A DNA stretch of 64,000 nt from Pseudeuparius sepicola (Eukaryota; Arthropoda; Insecta; Coleoptera; Anthribidae): assembly GCA_963920635.1 (NCBI GenBank), contig OY987299.1:63532692-63596691 (forward strand), in the 5' to 3' direction. Below, piece by piece: positions 1-13,572 of this stretch. The position numbers were made by a program, and so were the translations under genes. Every line of letters starts with the position of its first letter. Position 1 is the stretch's first letter. Under the pieces are notes generated by a model. It was not told the DNA's origin, did no database searches, and saw only the letters and a program-made list of their open reading frames with translations.

Positions 1-605
1 TGAAATTTCATCCCCTATTTGTCCACCTTTAGGGGTGGGATTTTTTCTTCAAATTTAAATGAAGCCACTCCTAAAGTAATCCCTTTCTAATAAAAAAAGA
101 ATCATCGAAATCGGTTCAATATGAAATTTCATCCCCTATTTGTCCACCTTTAGGGGTGGAATTTTTTCTTCAAATTTAAATGAACCCACTCCTAAAGTAA
201 TCCCTTTGTAATAAAAAAAGAATCATCGAAATCGGTCCAATATGAAATTTCATCCCCTTTTTTTCCACCCTTAGGGCTAGAATTTTTTCTTCAAATTTAA
301 ATGGGGCCACCTCTAAGGTACTCCCTTTCTAATAAAAAAAGAATCATCGAAATCGGTTCAATATGAAATTTAATCCCCTATTTGTCCACCCTTAGGGGTG
401 GAATTTTTTCTTCAAATTTAAATGAAGCCACTCCTACAGTAATCCCTTTGTAATAAAAAAAGAATCATCGAAATCGGTCCAATATGAAATTTCATCCCCT
501 ATTTTTCCACCCTTAGGGGTGGAATTTTTTCTTCAGATTTAAATGGGGCCATTCTGTAGGTATACACTTTCAAATAAAAAAAGAATTGTCCAAATCGGTT
601 TTTAA
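1..605. repeat. 121-bp tandem monomers, five copies
   Basis: Five head-to-tail copies start at 1, 122, 243, 364 and 485, a spacing of exactly 121 bp. Each holds a conserved TGAAATTTCATCCCC start, a CCACCCTTAGGGGTGGAAT box that is itself a small hairpin, and an ATCGAAATCGG end. Diverged monomers recur near 2457-2790 inside the large unit. Copies differ by scattered substitutions, so this layer is older than the 3.5-kb duplication laid over it. The array may continue left of the window. Confidence 0.9.
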
Positions 606-3600
606 ATGACGGAGTTATGAGGTAACAAACATAAAAAATACAACCGAATTGATAAACCTCATTTTTTGAAGTCGGTTAAAAATCTATTGCCCCACAGAAA
701 AAGAATTCATCGTAGCTTCGCGCACGGCATTTGTTTTTTTTTTTGGTCAAGGTCAATAAATTAGCATCGCACCCGTTGTCACCGATATGGCAACGTCTGA
801 AATGTTCCCGTTTAGAGTTTTAAACTTATATCCTTTCAATACCACAATTTTTTCTACCGTGGCCCAGATGGCGCCCAACGCGATAGCGATTTCTTCTGTA
901 AACTTTGCCTGTAGTAAGCTCAAGAACTTTCAGAGAATTTTTAAATTTATGGTGAATGCACTGGGTCAAATTCCCTGTCGCATCAGGAAATAGGGTGTTA
1001 CAGATCCGGCCATTTGCTCGATTCCTCTTATTATTCCTTTACTCAATGGTAAAACTGAACTCGACGAATCCATGTGTATAAATTTCCTCTACTTTAAAAG
1101 TCTGTCTAAAAATAAGGGAACTGGAACATTCGGAATTATCGATCGTCACATTCCGTATAGCAACGTTAGAGAAATTTTTTTCTTGGCTAAAGTAAGCAAA
1201 ACAAAAACCATTGCTACTATAGAAAAAATCAAATAAAAATTATTTTTTATTGCAACAAGAAATTGTTTGCAACCCATCGTGCGTAGTACGAAGTCAAAGA
1301 AAATAGGGTGTTTCCAAAAAACGGAGCATTTACATTTTAATTAATACCTACTAGTTTTCTGTCTCAGGTTTTAATAGGGAAAATTTAATAGGACACAGAA
1401 CCCGTAAAAATAAAAAGAAAAGTTCATATAAACTTGTATGTTTTAAGCCCTCGTTTCTGAGATACAGGGTATTACAATTAATTAAAAAAGTAACCTTTCA
1501 AAAATCTCAAAACTACTTGGCCAATTTTGATAAAACTTGGCATATTTTTATCAATCAATGGCTTCTTCCACTATAGATTGAAATTAGGTAATTTGTACCT
1601 ACGATTAAAAAGGGAGAACATAATCTCTAATTTCATATAGTAGAACCAGATTTTCCATGACGGTACCATACAAATTTTTATTGGCCACAAAATTTGTAAC
1701 AATATTTAAATGTCCTGCCACATTTTGGATCCATGATCCCCGATTTGCCTTGTAGTCATAATTTTGATCAATATATCCAACATTTAAAATCAGCTCTGTC
1801 ATCCATTCACAATTGGAAATATGAAATTTTTTGATAGCTCAAAAACGTGAAAATCAAATACCTACAGTAACAGGAGGTAGACGGTAGACAACAACGATAA
1901 AATTAAAACGATCCGCGTTTTGGAGGCATCATGTCACTCCCCTACAAAATTGTACATTATTATTTTAATTTTAGCACCTTTCCAGGTCACAAAAATATTT
2001 ATTTATTATTTTCAACATACGTTATGATGCGCTTATAAAAAAACAGTGTGAATAAAATTTTTTAACAAAAAATAACACCTAATTCCCAAATTTGCCCGTA
2101 TGCATATTTCAACTAAAATTTTAGACATATTTTTCTCTTTCCAAATTGAGTTATCTTTGTATTTTGTGACAGTCAAGGCAAGGAATTTAAATCTATTTAT
2201 AGATATGAATACCTACATCATATCCTACATACATTATAGCTTACTGTCACCGACTCCAAAGATAACTTAATTTAGAAAGAGAAAAATATTTCTAAACTTT
2301 TAGTTGAAATGTGCATACGGGCAAATTTTTGAAGTCGGCGTTATTTTTTTTTTAATTTTTAGTGGAGTGTACATACGGGCAAATTTTTGAAGTCGGTTTT
2401 AATTTTTTTGTTAAAATTATTTTATTTCTTATTTTTTAGTCAATAATTATTAAGAATTATCGAAATCGGTCCAATATTAAATTCCATCCCCTATTTTTCC
2501 ACCCTTAGGATTGATATTTTTCTTTTCAAATTTAATTTCTCTTCAAATTTAAATGTAACCACCCCTAAGTTTCCTTTTCTAATAAAATAAGAATCATCCA
2601 AATCGGTCCAATATGAACTTTCATCCCGTATTTATCTACCCTTGGGGGTGGAATTTTTTCTTTAAACTTAAATGGGACCACAACTAACGTACCCCCTTTC
2701 CAATAAAGAAAGAATCATCGAAATCGGTCCAATATGAAATTTCATCCCCTATTTTCCACCCTTACGGGTGGAATTTTTAATATATTTTTTAATTTTTGAA
2801 ATCTACTCGTCATTGCGATGAAAATGATTATGAAAGTTTAGCATTTCACGTTTTATAGTAAGCTTATTTAACTGGAATTTGTGGATCTCATAAAAAAAGC
2901 AAGTGCTCATAAAAAATCATAAATGGCACTTTAGAGTGCATTCGTACATAAAGTGCTCTTTAAAATACAGTTTTACATTATTTTACTAGTGCCATAAAGT
3001 GCCACTTTATGGTTGCAGAACTTTATTATCACTTTGCATTGAATTAGTACATAAACAAATTTAAACACAGTATTTGGAAGAAGAGGCTTAGGAAACCGGA
3101 GTTCCATTTTAATAGGATTGCCTCCTACAATGCCTCCCTAGGTATTGGATATTGTTATCGAAGTAGGCATATAGGGTGTAACATAAGTGATTGCCAAAAT
3201 TGATACAGCGTGTTCTAGCGTTAAAAATAATTACACTTCTTCATAATATTTTTTCTCTGCGGGCTATGGTTTTCATGACACAGGGTATCGAAATTTCCCA
3301 AAAAAAATCACAATAATAGACAATTTGACAAAGTCAAAGAAAAAATAACTTATAGGTAGGTACTTCATTTTCAAACATACAAGCGTTAGCGAATATACAG
3401 GATTTTGTCTAATGTCCGTTTGTGAGCAAACGCATTAAGTTGTTTTAAGAAAAACTGAAGAGACTTTTCGGCCTTGCACAAATCCTAGAATTAGACTTGG
3501 AAGAGAATATTCAATTTTTGCAGTGGTGGGAGCAACAGATTCAAATTTTTAATTTAAAGCTTAGATTAAACGGCCTATAGATAGTCAGAAGAATTGTTCA

Positions 3601-3720
3601 AACCGTCCGCAAAAAATCCCGCTACACCAACCTTTAATTTTGGAGCAAAAACAAATTAAACAGATAAATTGTAATGTCTTAGGACTCGATACTGGATACT
3701 AAGTTGAGGTATACTTAAGT
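247..3720. repeat. 3,474-bp tandem unit, copy 1
   Basis: This stretch is repeated with the same length at 3721-7194 and in shortened form at 7195-10028. The unit starts with three 121-bp monomers, then unique AT-rich DNA, a foldback (2062-2355), three diverged monomers (about 2457-2790) and about 900 bp of unique sequence with motifs such as GTGCCATAAAGTGCC. Two short open frames occur in every copy (787-993 plus, 68 codons; 1605-1802 minus, 65 codons). I recognise neither, and being kept by recent duplication is no evidence of selection, so I do not call them genes. Confidence 0.9.
2062..2355. mobile_element. Foldback/MITE-like inverted repeat in unit 1
   Basis: Left arm 2062-2159 and right arm 2257-2355 are imperfect reverse complements of about 95 bp around a loop of about 97 bp. 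The arms share TTTGCCCGTATGCAT and TTTCTCTTTCC blocks with their complements GTGCATACGGGCAAA and GAAAGAGAAAAA. A further piece of the right arm (TACATACGGGCAAATTTTTG) follows at about 2367. No coding capacity. The element is copied at 5536-5829 in unit 2 and lies inside the deletion of unit 3. Confidence 0.75.
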
Positions 3721-6700
3721 ATTTCATCCCCTTTTTTTCCACCCTTAGGGCTAGAATTTTTTCTTCAAATTTAAATGGGGCCACCTCTAAGGTACTCCCT
3801 TTCTAATAAAAAAAGAATCATCGAAATCGGTTCAATATGAAATTTAATCCCCTATTTGTCCACCCTTAGGGGTGGAATTTTTTCTTCAAATTTAAATGAA
3901 GCCACTCCTACAGTAATCCCTTTGTAATAAAAAAAGAATCATCGAAATCGGTCCAATATGAAATTTCATCCCCTATTTTTCCACCCTTAGGGGTGGAATT
4001 TTTTCTTCAGATTTAAATGGGGCCATTCTGTAGGTATACACTTTCAAATAAAAAAAGAATTGTCCAAATCGGTTTTTAAATGACGGAGTTATGAGGTAAC
4101 AAACATAAAAAATACAACCGAATTGATAAACCTCATTTTTTGAAGTCGGTTAAAAATCTATTGCCCCACAGAAAAAGAATTCATCGTAGCTTCGCGCACG
4201 GCATTTGTTTTTTTTTTTGGTCAAGGTCAATAAATTAGCATCGCACCCGTTGTCACCGATATGGCAACGTCTGAAATGTTCCCGTTTAGAGTTTTAAACT
4301 TATATCCTTTCAATACCACAATTTTTTCTACCGTGGCCCAGATGGCGCCCAACGCGATAGCGATTTCTTCTGTAAACTTTGCCTGTAGTAAGCTCAAGAA
4401 CTTTCAGAGAATTTTTAAATTTATGGTGAATGCACTGGGTCAAATTCCCTGTCGCATCAGGAAATAGGGTGTTACAGATCCGGCCATTTGCTCGATTCCT
4501 CTTATTATTCCTTTACTCAATGGTAAAACTGAACTCGACGAATCCATGTGTATAAATTTCCTCTACTTTAAAAGTCTGTCTAAAAATAAGGGAACTGGAA
4601 CATTCGGAATTATCGATCGTCACATTCCGTATAGCAACGTTAGAGAAATTTTTTTCTTGGCTAAAGTAAGCAAAACAAAAACCATTGCTACTATAGAAAA
4701 AATCAAATAAAAATTATTTTTTATTGCAACAAGAAATTGTTTGCAACCCATCGTGCGTAGTACGAAGTCAAAGAAAATAGGGTGTTTCCAAAAAACGGAG
4801 CATTTACATTTTAATTAATACCTACTAGTTTTCTGTCTCAGGTTTTAATAGGGAAAATTTAATAGGACACAGAACCCGTAAAAATAAAAAGAAAAGTTCA
4901 TATAAACTTGTATGTTTTAAGCCCTCGTTTCTGAGATACAGGGTATTACAATTAATTAAAAAAGTAACCTTTCAAAAATCTCAAAACTACTTGGCCAATT
5001 TTGATAAAACTTGGCATATTTTTATCAATCAATGGCTTCTTCCACTATAGATTGAAATTAGGTAATTTGTACCTACGATTAAAAAGGGAGAACATAATCT
5101 CTAATTTCATATAGTAGAACCAGATTTTCCATGACGGTACCATACAAATTTTTATTGGCCACAAAATTTGTAACAATATTTAAATGTCCTGCCACATTTT
5201 GGATCCATGATCCCCGATTTGCCTTGTAGTCATAATTTTGATCAATATATCCAACATTTAAAATCAGCTCTGTCATCCATTCACAATTGGAAATATGAAA
5301 TTTTTTGATAGCTCAAAAACGTGAAAATCAAATACCTACAGTAACAGGAGGTAGACGGTAGACAACAACGATAAAATTAAAACGATCCGCGTTTTGGAGG
5401 CATCATGTCACTCCCCTACAAAATTGTACATTATTATTTTAATTTTAGCACCTTTCCAGGTCACAAAAATATTTATTTATTATTTTCAACATACGTTATG
5501 ATGCGCTTATAAAAAAACAGTGTGAATAAAATTTTTTAACAAAAAATAACACCTAATTCCCAAATTTGCCCGTATGCATATTTCAACTAAAATTTTAGAC
5601 ATATTTTTCTCTTTCCAAATTGAGTTATCTTTGTATTTTGTGACAGTCAAGGCAAGGAATTTAAATCTATTTATAGATATGAATACCTACATCATATCCT
5701 ACATACATTATAGCTTACTGTCACCGACTCCAAAGATAACTTAATTTAGAAAGAGAAAAATATTTCTAAACTTTTAGTTGAAATGTGCATACGGGCAAAT
5801 TTTTGAAGTCGGCGTTATTTTTTTTTTAATTTTTAGTGGAGTGTACATACGGGCAAATTTTTGAAGTCGGTTTTAATTTTTTTGTTAAAATTATTTTATT
5901 TCTTATTTTTTAGTCAATAATTATTAAGAATTATCGAAATCGGTCCAATATTAAATTCCATCCCCTATTTTTCCACCCTTAGGATTGATATTTTTCTTTT
6001 CAAATTTAATTTCTCTTCAAATTTAAATGTAACCACCCCTAAGTTTCCTTTTCTAATAAAATAAGAATCATCCAAATCGGTCCAATATGAACTTTCATCC
6101 CGTATTTATCTACCCTTGGGGGTGGAATTTTTTCTTTAAACTTAAATGGGACCACAACTAACGTACCCCCTTTCCAATAAAGAAAGAATCATCGAAATCG
6201 GTCCAATATGAAATTTCATCCCCTATTTTCCACCCTTACGGGTGGAATTTTTAATATATTTTTTAATTTTTGAAATCTACTCGTCATTGCGATGAAAATG
6301 ATTATGAAAGTTTAGCATTTCACGTTTTATAGTAAGCTTATTTAACTGGAATTTGTGGATCTCATAAAAAAAGCAAGTGCTCATAAAAAATCATAAATGG
6401 CACTTTAGAGTGCATTCGTACATAAAGTGCTCTTTAAAATACAGTTTTACATTATTTTACTAGTGCCATAAAGTGCCACTTTATGGTTGCAGAACTTTAT
6501 TATCACTTTGCATTGAATTAGTACATAAACAAATTTAAACACAGTATTTGGAAGAAGAGGCTTAGGAAACCGGAGTTCCATTTTAATAGGATTGCCTCCT
6601 ACAATGCCTCCCTAGGTATTGGATATTGTTATCGAAGTAGGCATATAGGGTGTAACATAAGTGATTGCCAAAATTGATACAGCGTGTTCTAGCGTTAAAA

Positions 6701-7194
6701 ATAATTACACTTCTTCATAATATTTTTTCTCTGCGGGCTATGGTTTTCATGACACAGGGTATCGAAATTTCCCAAAAAAAATCACAATAATAGACAATTT
6801 GACAAAGTCAAAGAAAAAATAACTTATAGGTAGGTACTTCATTTTCAAACATACAAGCGTTAGCGAATATACAGGATTTTGTCTAATGTCCGTTTGTGAG
6901 CAAACGCATTAAGTTGTTTTAAGAAAAACTGAAGAGACTTTTCGGCCTTGCACAAATCCTAGAATTAGACTTGGAAGAGAATATTCAATTTTTGCAGTGG
7001 TGGGAGCAACAGATTCAAATTTTTAATTTAAAGCTTAGATTAAACGGCCTATAGATAGTCAGAAGAATTGTTCAAACCGTCCGCAAAAAATCCCGCTACA
7101 CCAACCTTTAATTTTGGAGCAAAAACAAATTAAACAGATAAATTGTAATGTCTTAGGACTCGATACTGGATACTAAGTTGAGGTATACTTAAGT
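3721..7194. repeat. 3,474-bp tandem unit, copy 2
   Basis: Reading alongside copy 1 I see no difference over the lines compared, including the two short open frames (4261-4467 plus; 5079-5276 minus) and the foldback at 5536-5829. The join to copy 1 is a clean head-to-tail junction inside a 121-bp monomer. Such identity means a very recent duplication, ongoing homogenisation, or an assembly artefact. Confidence 0.9.
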
Positions 7195-10028
7195 ATTTCA
7201 TCCCCTTTTTTTCCACCCTTAGGGCTAGAATTTTTTCTTCAAATTTAAATGGGGCCACCTCTAAGGTACTCCCTTTCTAATAAAAAAAGAATCATCGAAA
7301 TCGGTTCAATATGAAATTTAATCCCCTATTTGTCCACCCTTAGGGGTGGAATTTTTTCTTCAAATTTAAATGAAGCCACTCCTACAGTAATCCCTTTGTA
7401 ATAAAAAAAGAATCATCGAAATCGGTCCAATATGAAATTTCATCCCCTATTTTTCCACCCTTAGGGGTGGAATTTTTTCTTCAGATTTAAATGGGGCCAT
7501 TCTGTAGGTATACACTTTCAAATAAAAAAAGAATTGTCCAAATCGGTTTTTAAATGACGGAGTTATGAGGTAACAAACATAAAAAATACAACCGAATTGA
7601 TAAACCTCATTTTTTGAAGTCGGTTAAAAATCTATTGCCCCACAGAAAAAGAATTCATCGTAGCTTCGCGCACGGCATTTGTTTTTTTTTTTGGTCAAGG
7701 TCAATAAATTAGCATCGCACCCGTTGTCACCGATATGGCAACGTCTGAAATGTTCCCGTTTAGAGTTTTAAACTTATATCCTTTCAATACCACAATTTTT
7801 TCTACCGTGGCCCAGATGGCGCCCAACGCGATAGCGATTTCTTCTGTAAACTTTGCCTGTAGTAAGCTCAAGAACTTTCAGAGAATTTTTAAATTTATGG
7901 TGAATGCACTGGGTCAAATTCCCTGTCGCATCAGGAAATAGGGTGTTACAGATCCGGCCATTTGCTCGATTCCTCTTATTATTCCTTTACTCAATGGTAA
8001 AACTGAACTCGACGAATCCATGTGTATAAATTTCCTCTACTTTAAAAGTCTGTCTAAAAATAAGGGAACTGGAACATTCGGAATTATCGATCGTCACATT
8101 CCGTATAGCAACGTTAGAGAAATTTTTTTCTTGGCTAAAGTAAGCAAAACAAAAACCATTGCTACTATAGAAAAAATCAAATAAAAATTATTTTTTATTG
8201 CAACAAGAAATTGTTTGCAACCCATCGTGCGTAGTACGAAGTCAAAGAAAATAGGGTGTTTCCAAAAAACGGAGCATTTACATTTTAATTAATACCTACT
8301 AGTTTTCTGTCTCAGGTTTTAATAGGGAAAATTTAATAGGACACAGAACCCGTAAAAATAAAAAGAAAAGTTCATATAAACTTGTATGTTTTAAGCCCTC
8401 GTTTCTGAGATACAGGGTATTACAATTAATTAAAAAAGTAACCTTTCAAAAATCTCAAAACTACTTGGCCAATTTTGATAAAACTTGGCATATTTTTATC
8501 AATCAATGGCTTCTTCCACTATAGATTGAAATTAGGTAATTTGTACCTACGATTAAAAAGGGAGAACATAATCTCTAATTTCATATAGTAGAACCAGATT
8601 TTCCATGACGGTACCATACAAATTTTTATTGGCCACAAAATTTGTAACAATATTTAAATGTCCTGCCACATTTTGGATCCATGATCCCCGATTTGCCTTG
8701 TAGTCATAATTTTGATCAATATATCCAACATTTAAAATCAGCTCTGTCATCCATTCACAATTGGAAATATGAAATTTTTTGATAGCTCAAAAACGTGAAA
8801 ATCAAATACCTACAGTAACAGGAGGTAGACGGTAGACAACAACGATAAAATTAAAACGATCCGCGTTTTGGAGGCATCATGTCACTCCCCTAAAATAAGA
8901 ATCATCCAAATCGGTCCAATATGAACTTTCATCCCGTATTTATCTACCCTTGGGGGTGGAATTTTTTCTTTAAACTTAAATGGGACCACAACTAACGTAC
9001 CCCCTTTCCAATAAAGAAAGAATCATCGAAATCGGTCCAATATGAAATTTCATCCCCTATTTTCCACCCTTACGGGTGGAATTTTTAATATATTTTTTAA
9101 TTTTTGAAATCTACTCGTCATTGCGATGAAAATGATTATGAAAGTTTAGCATTTCACGTTTTATAGTAAGCTTATTTAACTGGAATTTGTGGATCTCATA
9201 AAAAAAGCAAGTGCTCATAAAAAATCATAAATGGCACTTTAGAGTGCATTCGTACATAAAGTGCTCTTTAAAATACAGTTTTACATTATTTTACTAGTGC
9301 CATAAAGTGCCACTTTATGGTTGCAGAACTTTATCATCACTTTGCATTGAATTAGTACATAAACAAATTTAAACACAGTATTTGGAAGAAGAGGCTTAGG
9401 AAACCGGAGTTCCATTTTAATAGGATTGCCTCCTACAATGCCTCCCTAGGTATTGGATATTGTTATCGAAGTAGGCATATAGGGTGTAACATAAGTGATT
9501 GCCAAAATTGATACAGCGTGTTCTAGCGTTAAAAATAATTACACTTCTTCATAATATTTTTTCTCTGCGGGCTATGGTTTTCATGACACAGGGTATCGAA
9601 ATTTCCCAAAAAAAATCACAATAATAGACAATTTGACAAAGTCAAAGAAAAAATAACTTATAGGTAGGTACTTCATTTTCAAACATACAAGCGTTAGCGA
9701 ATATACAGGATTTTGTCTAATGTCCGTTTGTGAGCAAACGCATTAAGTTGTTTTAAGAAAAACTGAAGAGACTTTTCGGCCTTGCACAAATCCTAGAATT
9801 AGACTTGGAAGAGAATATTCAATTTTTGCAGTGGTGGGAGCAACAGATTCAAATTTTTAATTTAAAGCTTAGATTAAACGGCCTATAGATAGTCAGAAGA
9901 ATTGTTCAAACCGTCCGCAAAAAATCCCGCTACACCAACCTTTAATTTTGGAGCAAAAACAAATTAAACAGATAAATTGTAATGTCTTAGGACTCGATAC
10001 TGGATACTAAGTTGAGGTATACTTAAGT
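7195..10028. repeat. 3,474-bp tandem unit, copy 3, with 640-bp deletion
   Basis: Colinear with copies 1 and 2 up to 8890, then jumps to sequence equivalent to 2583 of copy 1, losing the counterpart of 1943-2582 (foldback and one diverged monomer). The break shares only the dinucleotide TA, which fits end-joining. One substitution is visible (TTATCATCAC near 9333 against TTATTATCAC near 3013). The array ends at about 10028-10032, where homology stops after ATTT. Its two short open frames are at 7735-7941 plus and 8553-8750 minus. Confidence 0.88.
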
Positions 10029-10310
10029 ATTTTAATTTAGTTGTTAGTTTTTATATCCAATTTGATGCAAAATATTTGGTGTAGCGGGCGGAAATGTCAA
10101 CAATGGTTCTGAGCTTTTTCTATGATTAAAGTCACCCTTAGCGTGTAATACAATACTCCACACCAAATTTCAGAGAGATAACTCGGCGGGTTTTGCCAGT
10201 TATAAAAACTATCTTTTGGAAAATTTCAATAGCCCGTGTCATCAAACCCGTAGTTCGAAGGGAAAATGTTTGATATTGATATTCTGAATAACTTGTTATG
10301 TTCTAAATCA
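10029..10310. other. Unassigned AT-rich DNA
   Basis: Between the tandem array and the first long inverted-repeat element. I see no open frame, repeat or RNA structure that I can support. Confidence 0.6.
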
Positions 10311-12182
10311 GATACAGCGTGTCCCAGGATAGACCTACACTTGTAAAAAAAATTATTTAAAATTTTTCGAAAAGAAGTCTATCTTGATAAAAAAAGTTTG
10401 CCTGTCCTTAAAATAAGACTGGCACGGAAAAAGTTAACATTATTATACTGGGTGACCAGAAAATTGGGAATACATTAATTAGCATAAGAGAAAACCGCCT
10501 CTATTTGTAGAGATTCTGAAAAAAGTTGTAAAGGAAATGTGTTCACCGTGGTAAGCTATTTAGGTGTACAATATTTCAAAATTTCAAAGAGTTAGGCCTA
10601 CTTTGATTTTCTCTTGTGTTTCTTCGATTAAATAAATTTCTGAGGGTAGTACCACAGCCGGCTCTAGGAAAGCCCTGAAGTTGACAAAGCTGGCAACATG
10701 GCTTGCAATTCTGCGCGTCGTGGCCTATCACTCTCTGTCAGTTGATTTTACATAGAATTAATTCGTGTAGTGGGGGTAGTGCTATATCGTCGCCAGATTT
10801 CTATGACGAGGCACTGAGTCTCTGGGTGGAAACAGACAGCCCGCAGTGCTGGCGACAGCTTTTTTATAACTTTGTTTTGTTTGTGAAAAAATGAAACATT
10901 TTTCTAAAAGTTCGGAGTGATGAATCGTTCCTTTACAATTTCAAGTCTCAAGATGCCTAGTCAGGGAAGCTGGAACTTAGTCAGTGGCGTAGCTATGCTA
11001 GGGCAATTCGGGGCGGCGCCCCGACATTCCTTTCATACTTGACAATATTTTTCTCCCGAAATAAATATTTTTTTAATCGCCAAAAAGGCGAAAACATTTT
11101 TAATAAAAATGCAGGCAATCCTGGTTGCGTCTCTTTTAAATATATCCCTTGCTACATCAGCCTAACACTCAAGTATTTTTTGTGACAAACGCGACACCGC
11201 TCGCCGGCCGGGTATTCCCCCATTCCCAGACACAACGGGGGGCGGCGTGGTAAAATTTTTTCCTGAGGGGCCGGAATAAGGGAAATTTTTAGAATATAAT
11301 ATGTATTTTTGTGAAAAATAAAATAATTTATTTCTCTAGAAAAAACAAAAACAAAAAATGTTTACCCAAACAAAATAAAAACAAACTTAAATAATAAACA
11401 TAACAAAACAAAATCACAAGAAGAAACAATAATTCTTTTTAAAAAATCATGTTCTTTTCACAAAATAAAATCATATTTTCTCTTCTTTCGCGCAAACTGA
11501 TCTTTTCTTCATTTATGGGTACATTGCGGTGTATATTTAATAGGGCTAAATTACTATAGTCTGTCTTGGGCCATATTGGTACGTAACCAAGTTTTAATTA
11601 TTTTAAGTGAAGAAAAATTTATTTCCGCCGATGCATTGCTTAGCGGGAAACTGGCAAGTATGCTCAAAAATTTTCTTGCCGTTGTCGCGATGGGACTTCG
11701 TACTGGTGTTGCCAGAACAAGCTTTATTAAGAAACTGAGGAAAATATACTAAAAACGCTCTTTCATTGTACACTAGATTGTGACAGGTAATTATTTTAAG
11801 TACTTACCTAGAATTTCCTAAAAGGCGGCCATATTGATATTATTGATAGGTGGCGGAGGACAGAGCCGTAATCAACATAATTTACATTTTACAAACAGGA
11901 ATCCTAAATTTAAATAGATATAAATTAACATTAAACTCTGTTCTTTGAAGCATAGCAAAGTTAGGTTAGAGCCACAGACACAGAGATCGAATATCAAGGT
12001 TAAAGTTAGGCATCTGTCACAAGTTCTGACATTTCTGCCGGACAAGCTAAATACGTCCCTGTAGGCGTCCAAAATTTTGCTGCCAACCTTGTATTACCAA
12101 ATTAAGAAATGCCATTTCTAGTGTACAATTAAAGAGCGTTTTTAGATTACCTAATAATACTCCGGTTGTAATAATGGTTGTA

Positions 12183-12235
12183 GAAAAAGGGGGGGCGATC
12201 GCCCCCTCCGCCCCCCCCCCCTGTATCCGCCACTG
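12183..12235. repeat. Orphan hAT-type end with G/C tracts
   Basis: Reading outward, the minus strand begins CAGTGGCGGATACAGGGG and continues through long G and C runs and a GGGGGCGATCGCCCCC palindrome. This is a hAT-type terminus. I find no convincing partner end; GGTGGCGGAGGACAG at about 11849 is a weak candidate. Confidence 0.5.
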
Positions 12236-12381
12236 CACAGAGGCGTTTTGTTCAACACTCAGGAGCGATTATTATTATGTTACGTGTGTATATTAATATT
12301 TATTCTCAATAAAAACTATTGCGGACCAGCTGATTTTTTTCCAGAATTGTTCTTGGATTGTATTCCAATCAAACTATGACA

Positions 12382-13572
12382 CTTGGTTTATCTGCTGGAC
12401 GCTCGGGGCGGGCGCCCAGGGGCCCGGTTCCGATCTGCACATTATGCGCATGCAAAGACATAACTGACAAAAGTCTAGTTTTCAGAAGAGAGGTTTAAAA
12501 ACTTTGGCTATTAAAAATGATAATATATTTTTAATTAATGGATATTTTTTGTAATTTTTTCAATGGAATGCTTTTAGATGGGTGGGTATTAACTACTATT
12601 ATACCTATAGTTACTTTTTCGAGCAAGAGAGTTTTTCTACTTTTTTTTGTACTTCCAATCCCAAAAATGTCATCAATTTTACGGTGAAAATGCACAGTCC
12701 TTTACAATGTTTTTCCATGGTATAATTTTAAATATTAGAAGTTACAATGTATTTGATTTTAAACAATAGAAGGTGTTACAATGTTTTTGCACGGTTTTTG
12801 TGGCTTTCTTAAAATAGACCATATTCGTTTGATTTAACATACTGATGAAAAAATTAAATGGCTGCAGTAAATAATTATTGTAAAACAAATAAAAATGGAA
12901 AAATTGACTTCTTTTAGTCTATAATAAGTATTATAATTATTGAAAACGTATCGTGCCTCAATAAAACTTCGTAAGAACATTGTAAATGCCATTACCTTTA
13001 AAAAACTTGTGGTTTTTCCAGACAAAAATCTAGCGTTACAATGTTTTACAGTCGAACTAATTGAAACCCAAAATTGTAACCTGTCTTTACAACACAAATT
13101 ATAATGACTGTTAGAATTGTAATTACCTTTACTATGTTTTTACCGCTGAAAACGTCCATTTTGTCAGTGGGATGACGCATCAAAAATTTTGGGAAAATAA
13201 TGCAAAATTGAATAGTTTTGTATTTTTATCCAAAATTATCCCGTAACTAGACCCGGGAAAAGCGAAAAAGTGAAAATCTCAAAATGTCACTTGCAATGCT
13301 TTTGCATGCGTGTATCGATATGTAGAATTTAGAAATAAAAAATGATAAATAAATAAATACAAATATCTACTGGGAAAATAAAAACAATGCAATTTATTTG
13401 ATCAGTTTTGCGAAAATAATCTGCATGCATATTTATGTTTTTATTTTCTATTTTGTAATAAAAAGTGAAACCCAAATTTGGTTTCAATTAAAAGAGTGGC
13501 CGACGACAGTCTATTAAAAAGGGCCCTAAATCTATAGTGGCCAGGGCCCGAAGTTTGGATAAACCGGCACTG
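12382..13572. mobile_element. Nested non-autonomous hAT-like element
   Basis: The right end, read inward on the minus strand, is CAGTGCCGGTTTATCC; the left end reads CTTGGTTTATCTG, matching after a damaged tip. Flanks are CTATGACA (12374-12381) and CGATGACA (13573-13580), seven of eight identical, as expected of an ageing 8-bp duplication. Ends carry GC-rich GGGCCC blocks; the middle is AT-rich with recurring ACAATGTTTT words. No coding sequence seen. It lies inside 10982-14075. Confidence 0.6.

Noticed and set aside
1..605. CRISPR-like regular array
   Set aside because: The whole 121-bp monomer repeats with no unique spacers; it is satellite-type DNA in an animal genome.
787..993. 68-codon open frame repeated three times in the tandem array
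   Set aside because: Its repetition only reflects duplication of the whole 3.5-kb unit. No motif, splice signal or promoter is convincing.
1605..1802. 65-codon minus-strand frame repeated three times
   Set aside because: Same reason; the non-coding sequence around it is equally identical between copies, so there is no sign of selection on the protein.
11849..12235. Complete small hAT element from GGTGGCGGAGG to the G/C-tract end
   Set aside because: The left match is too weak and no 8-bp duplication is present; only the right end is kept as an orphan terminus.
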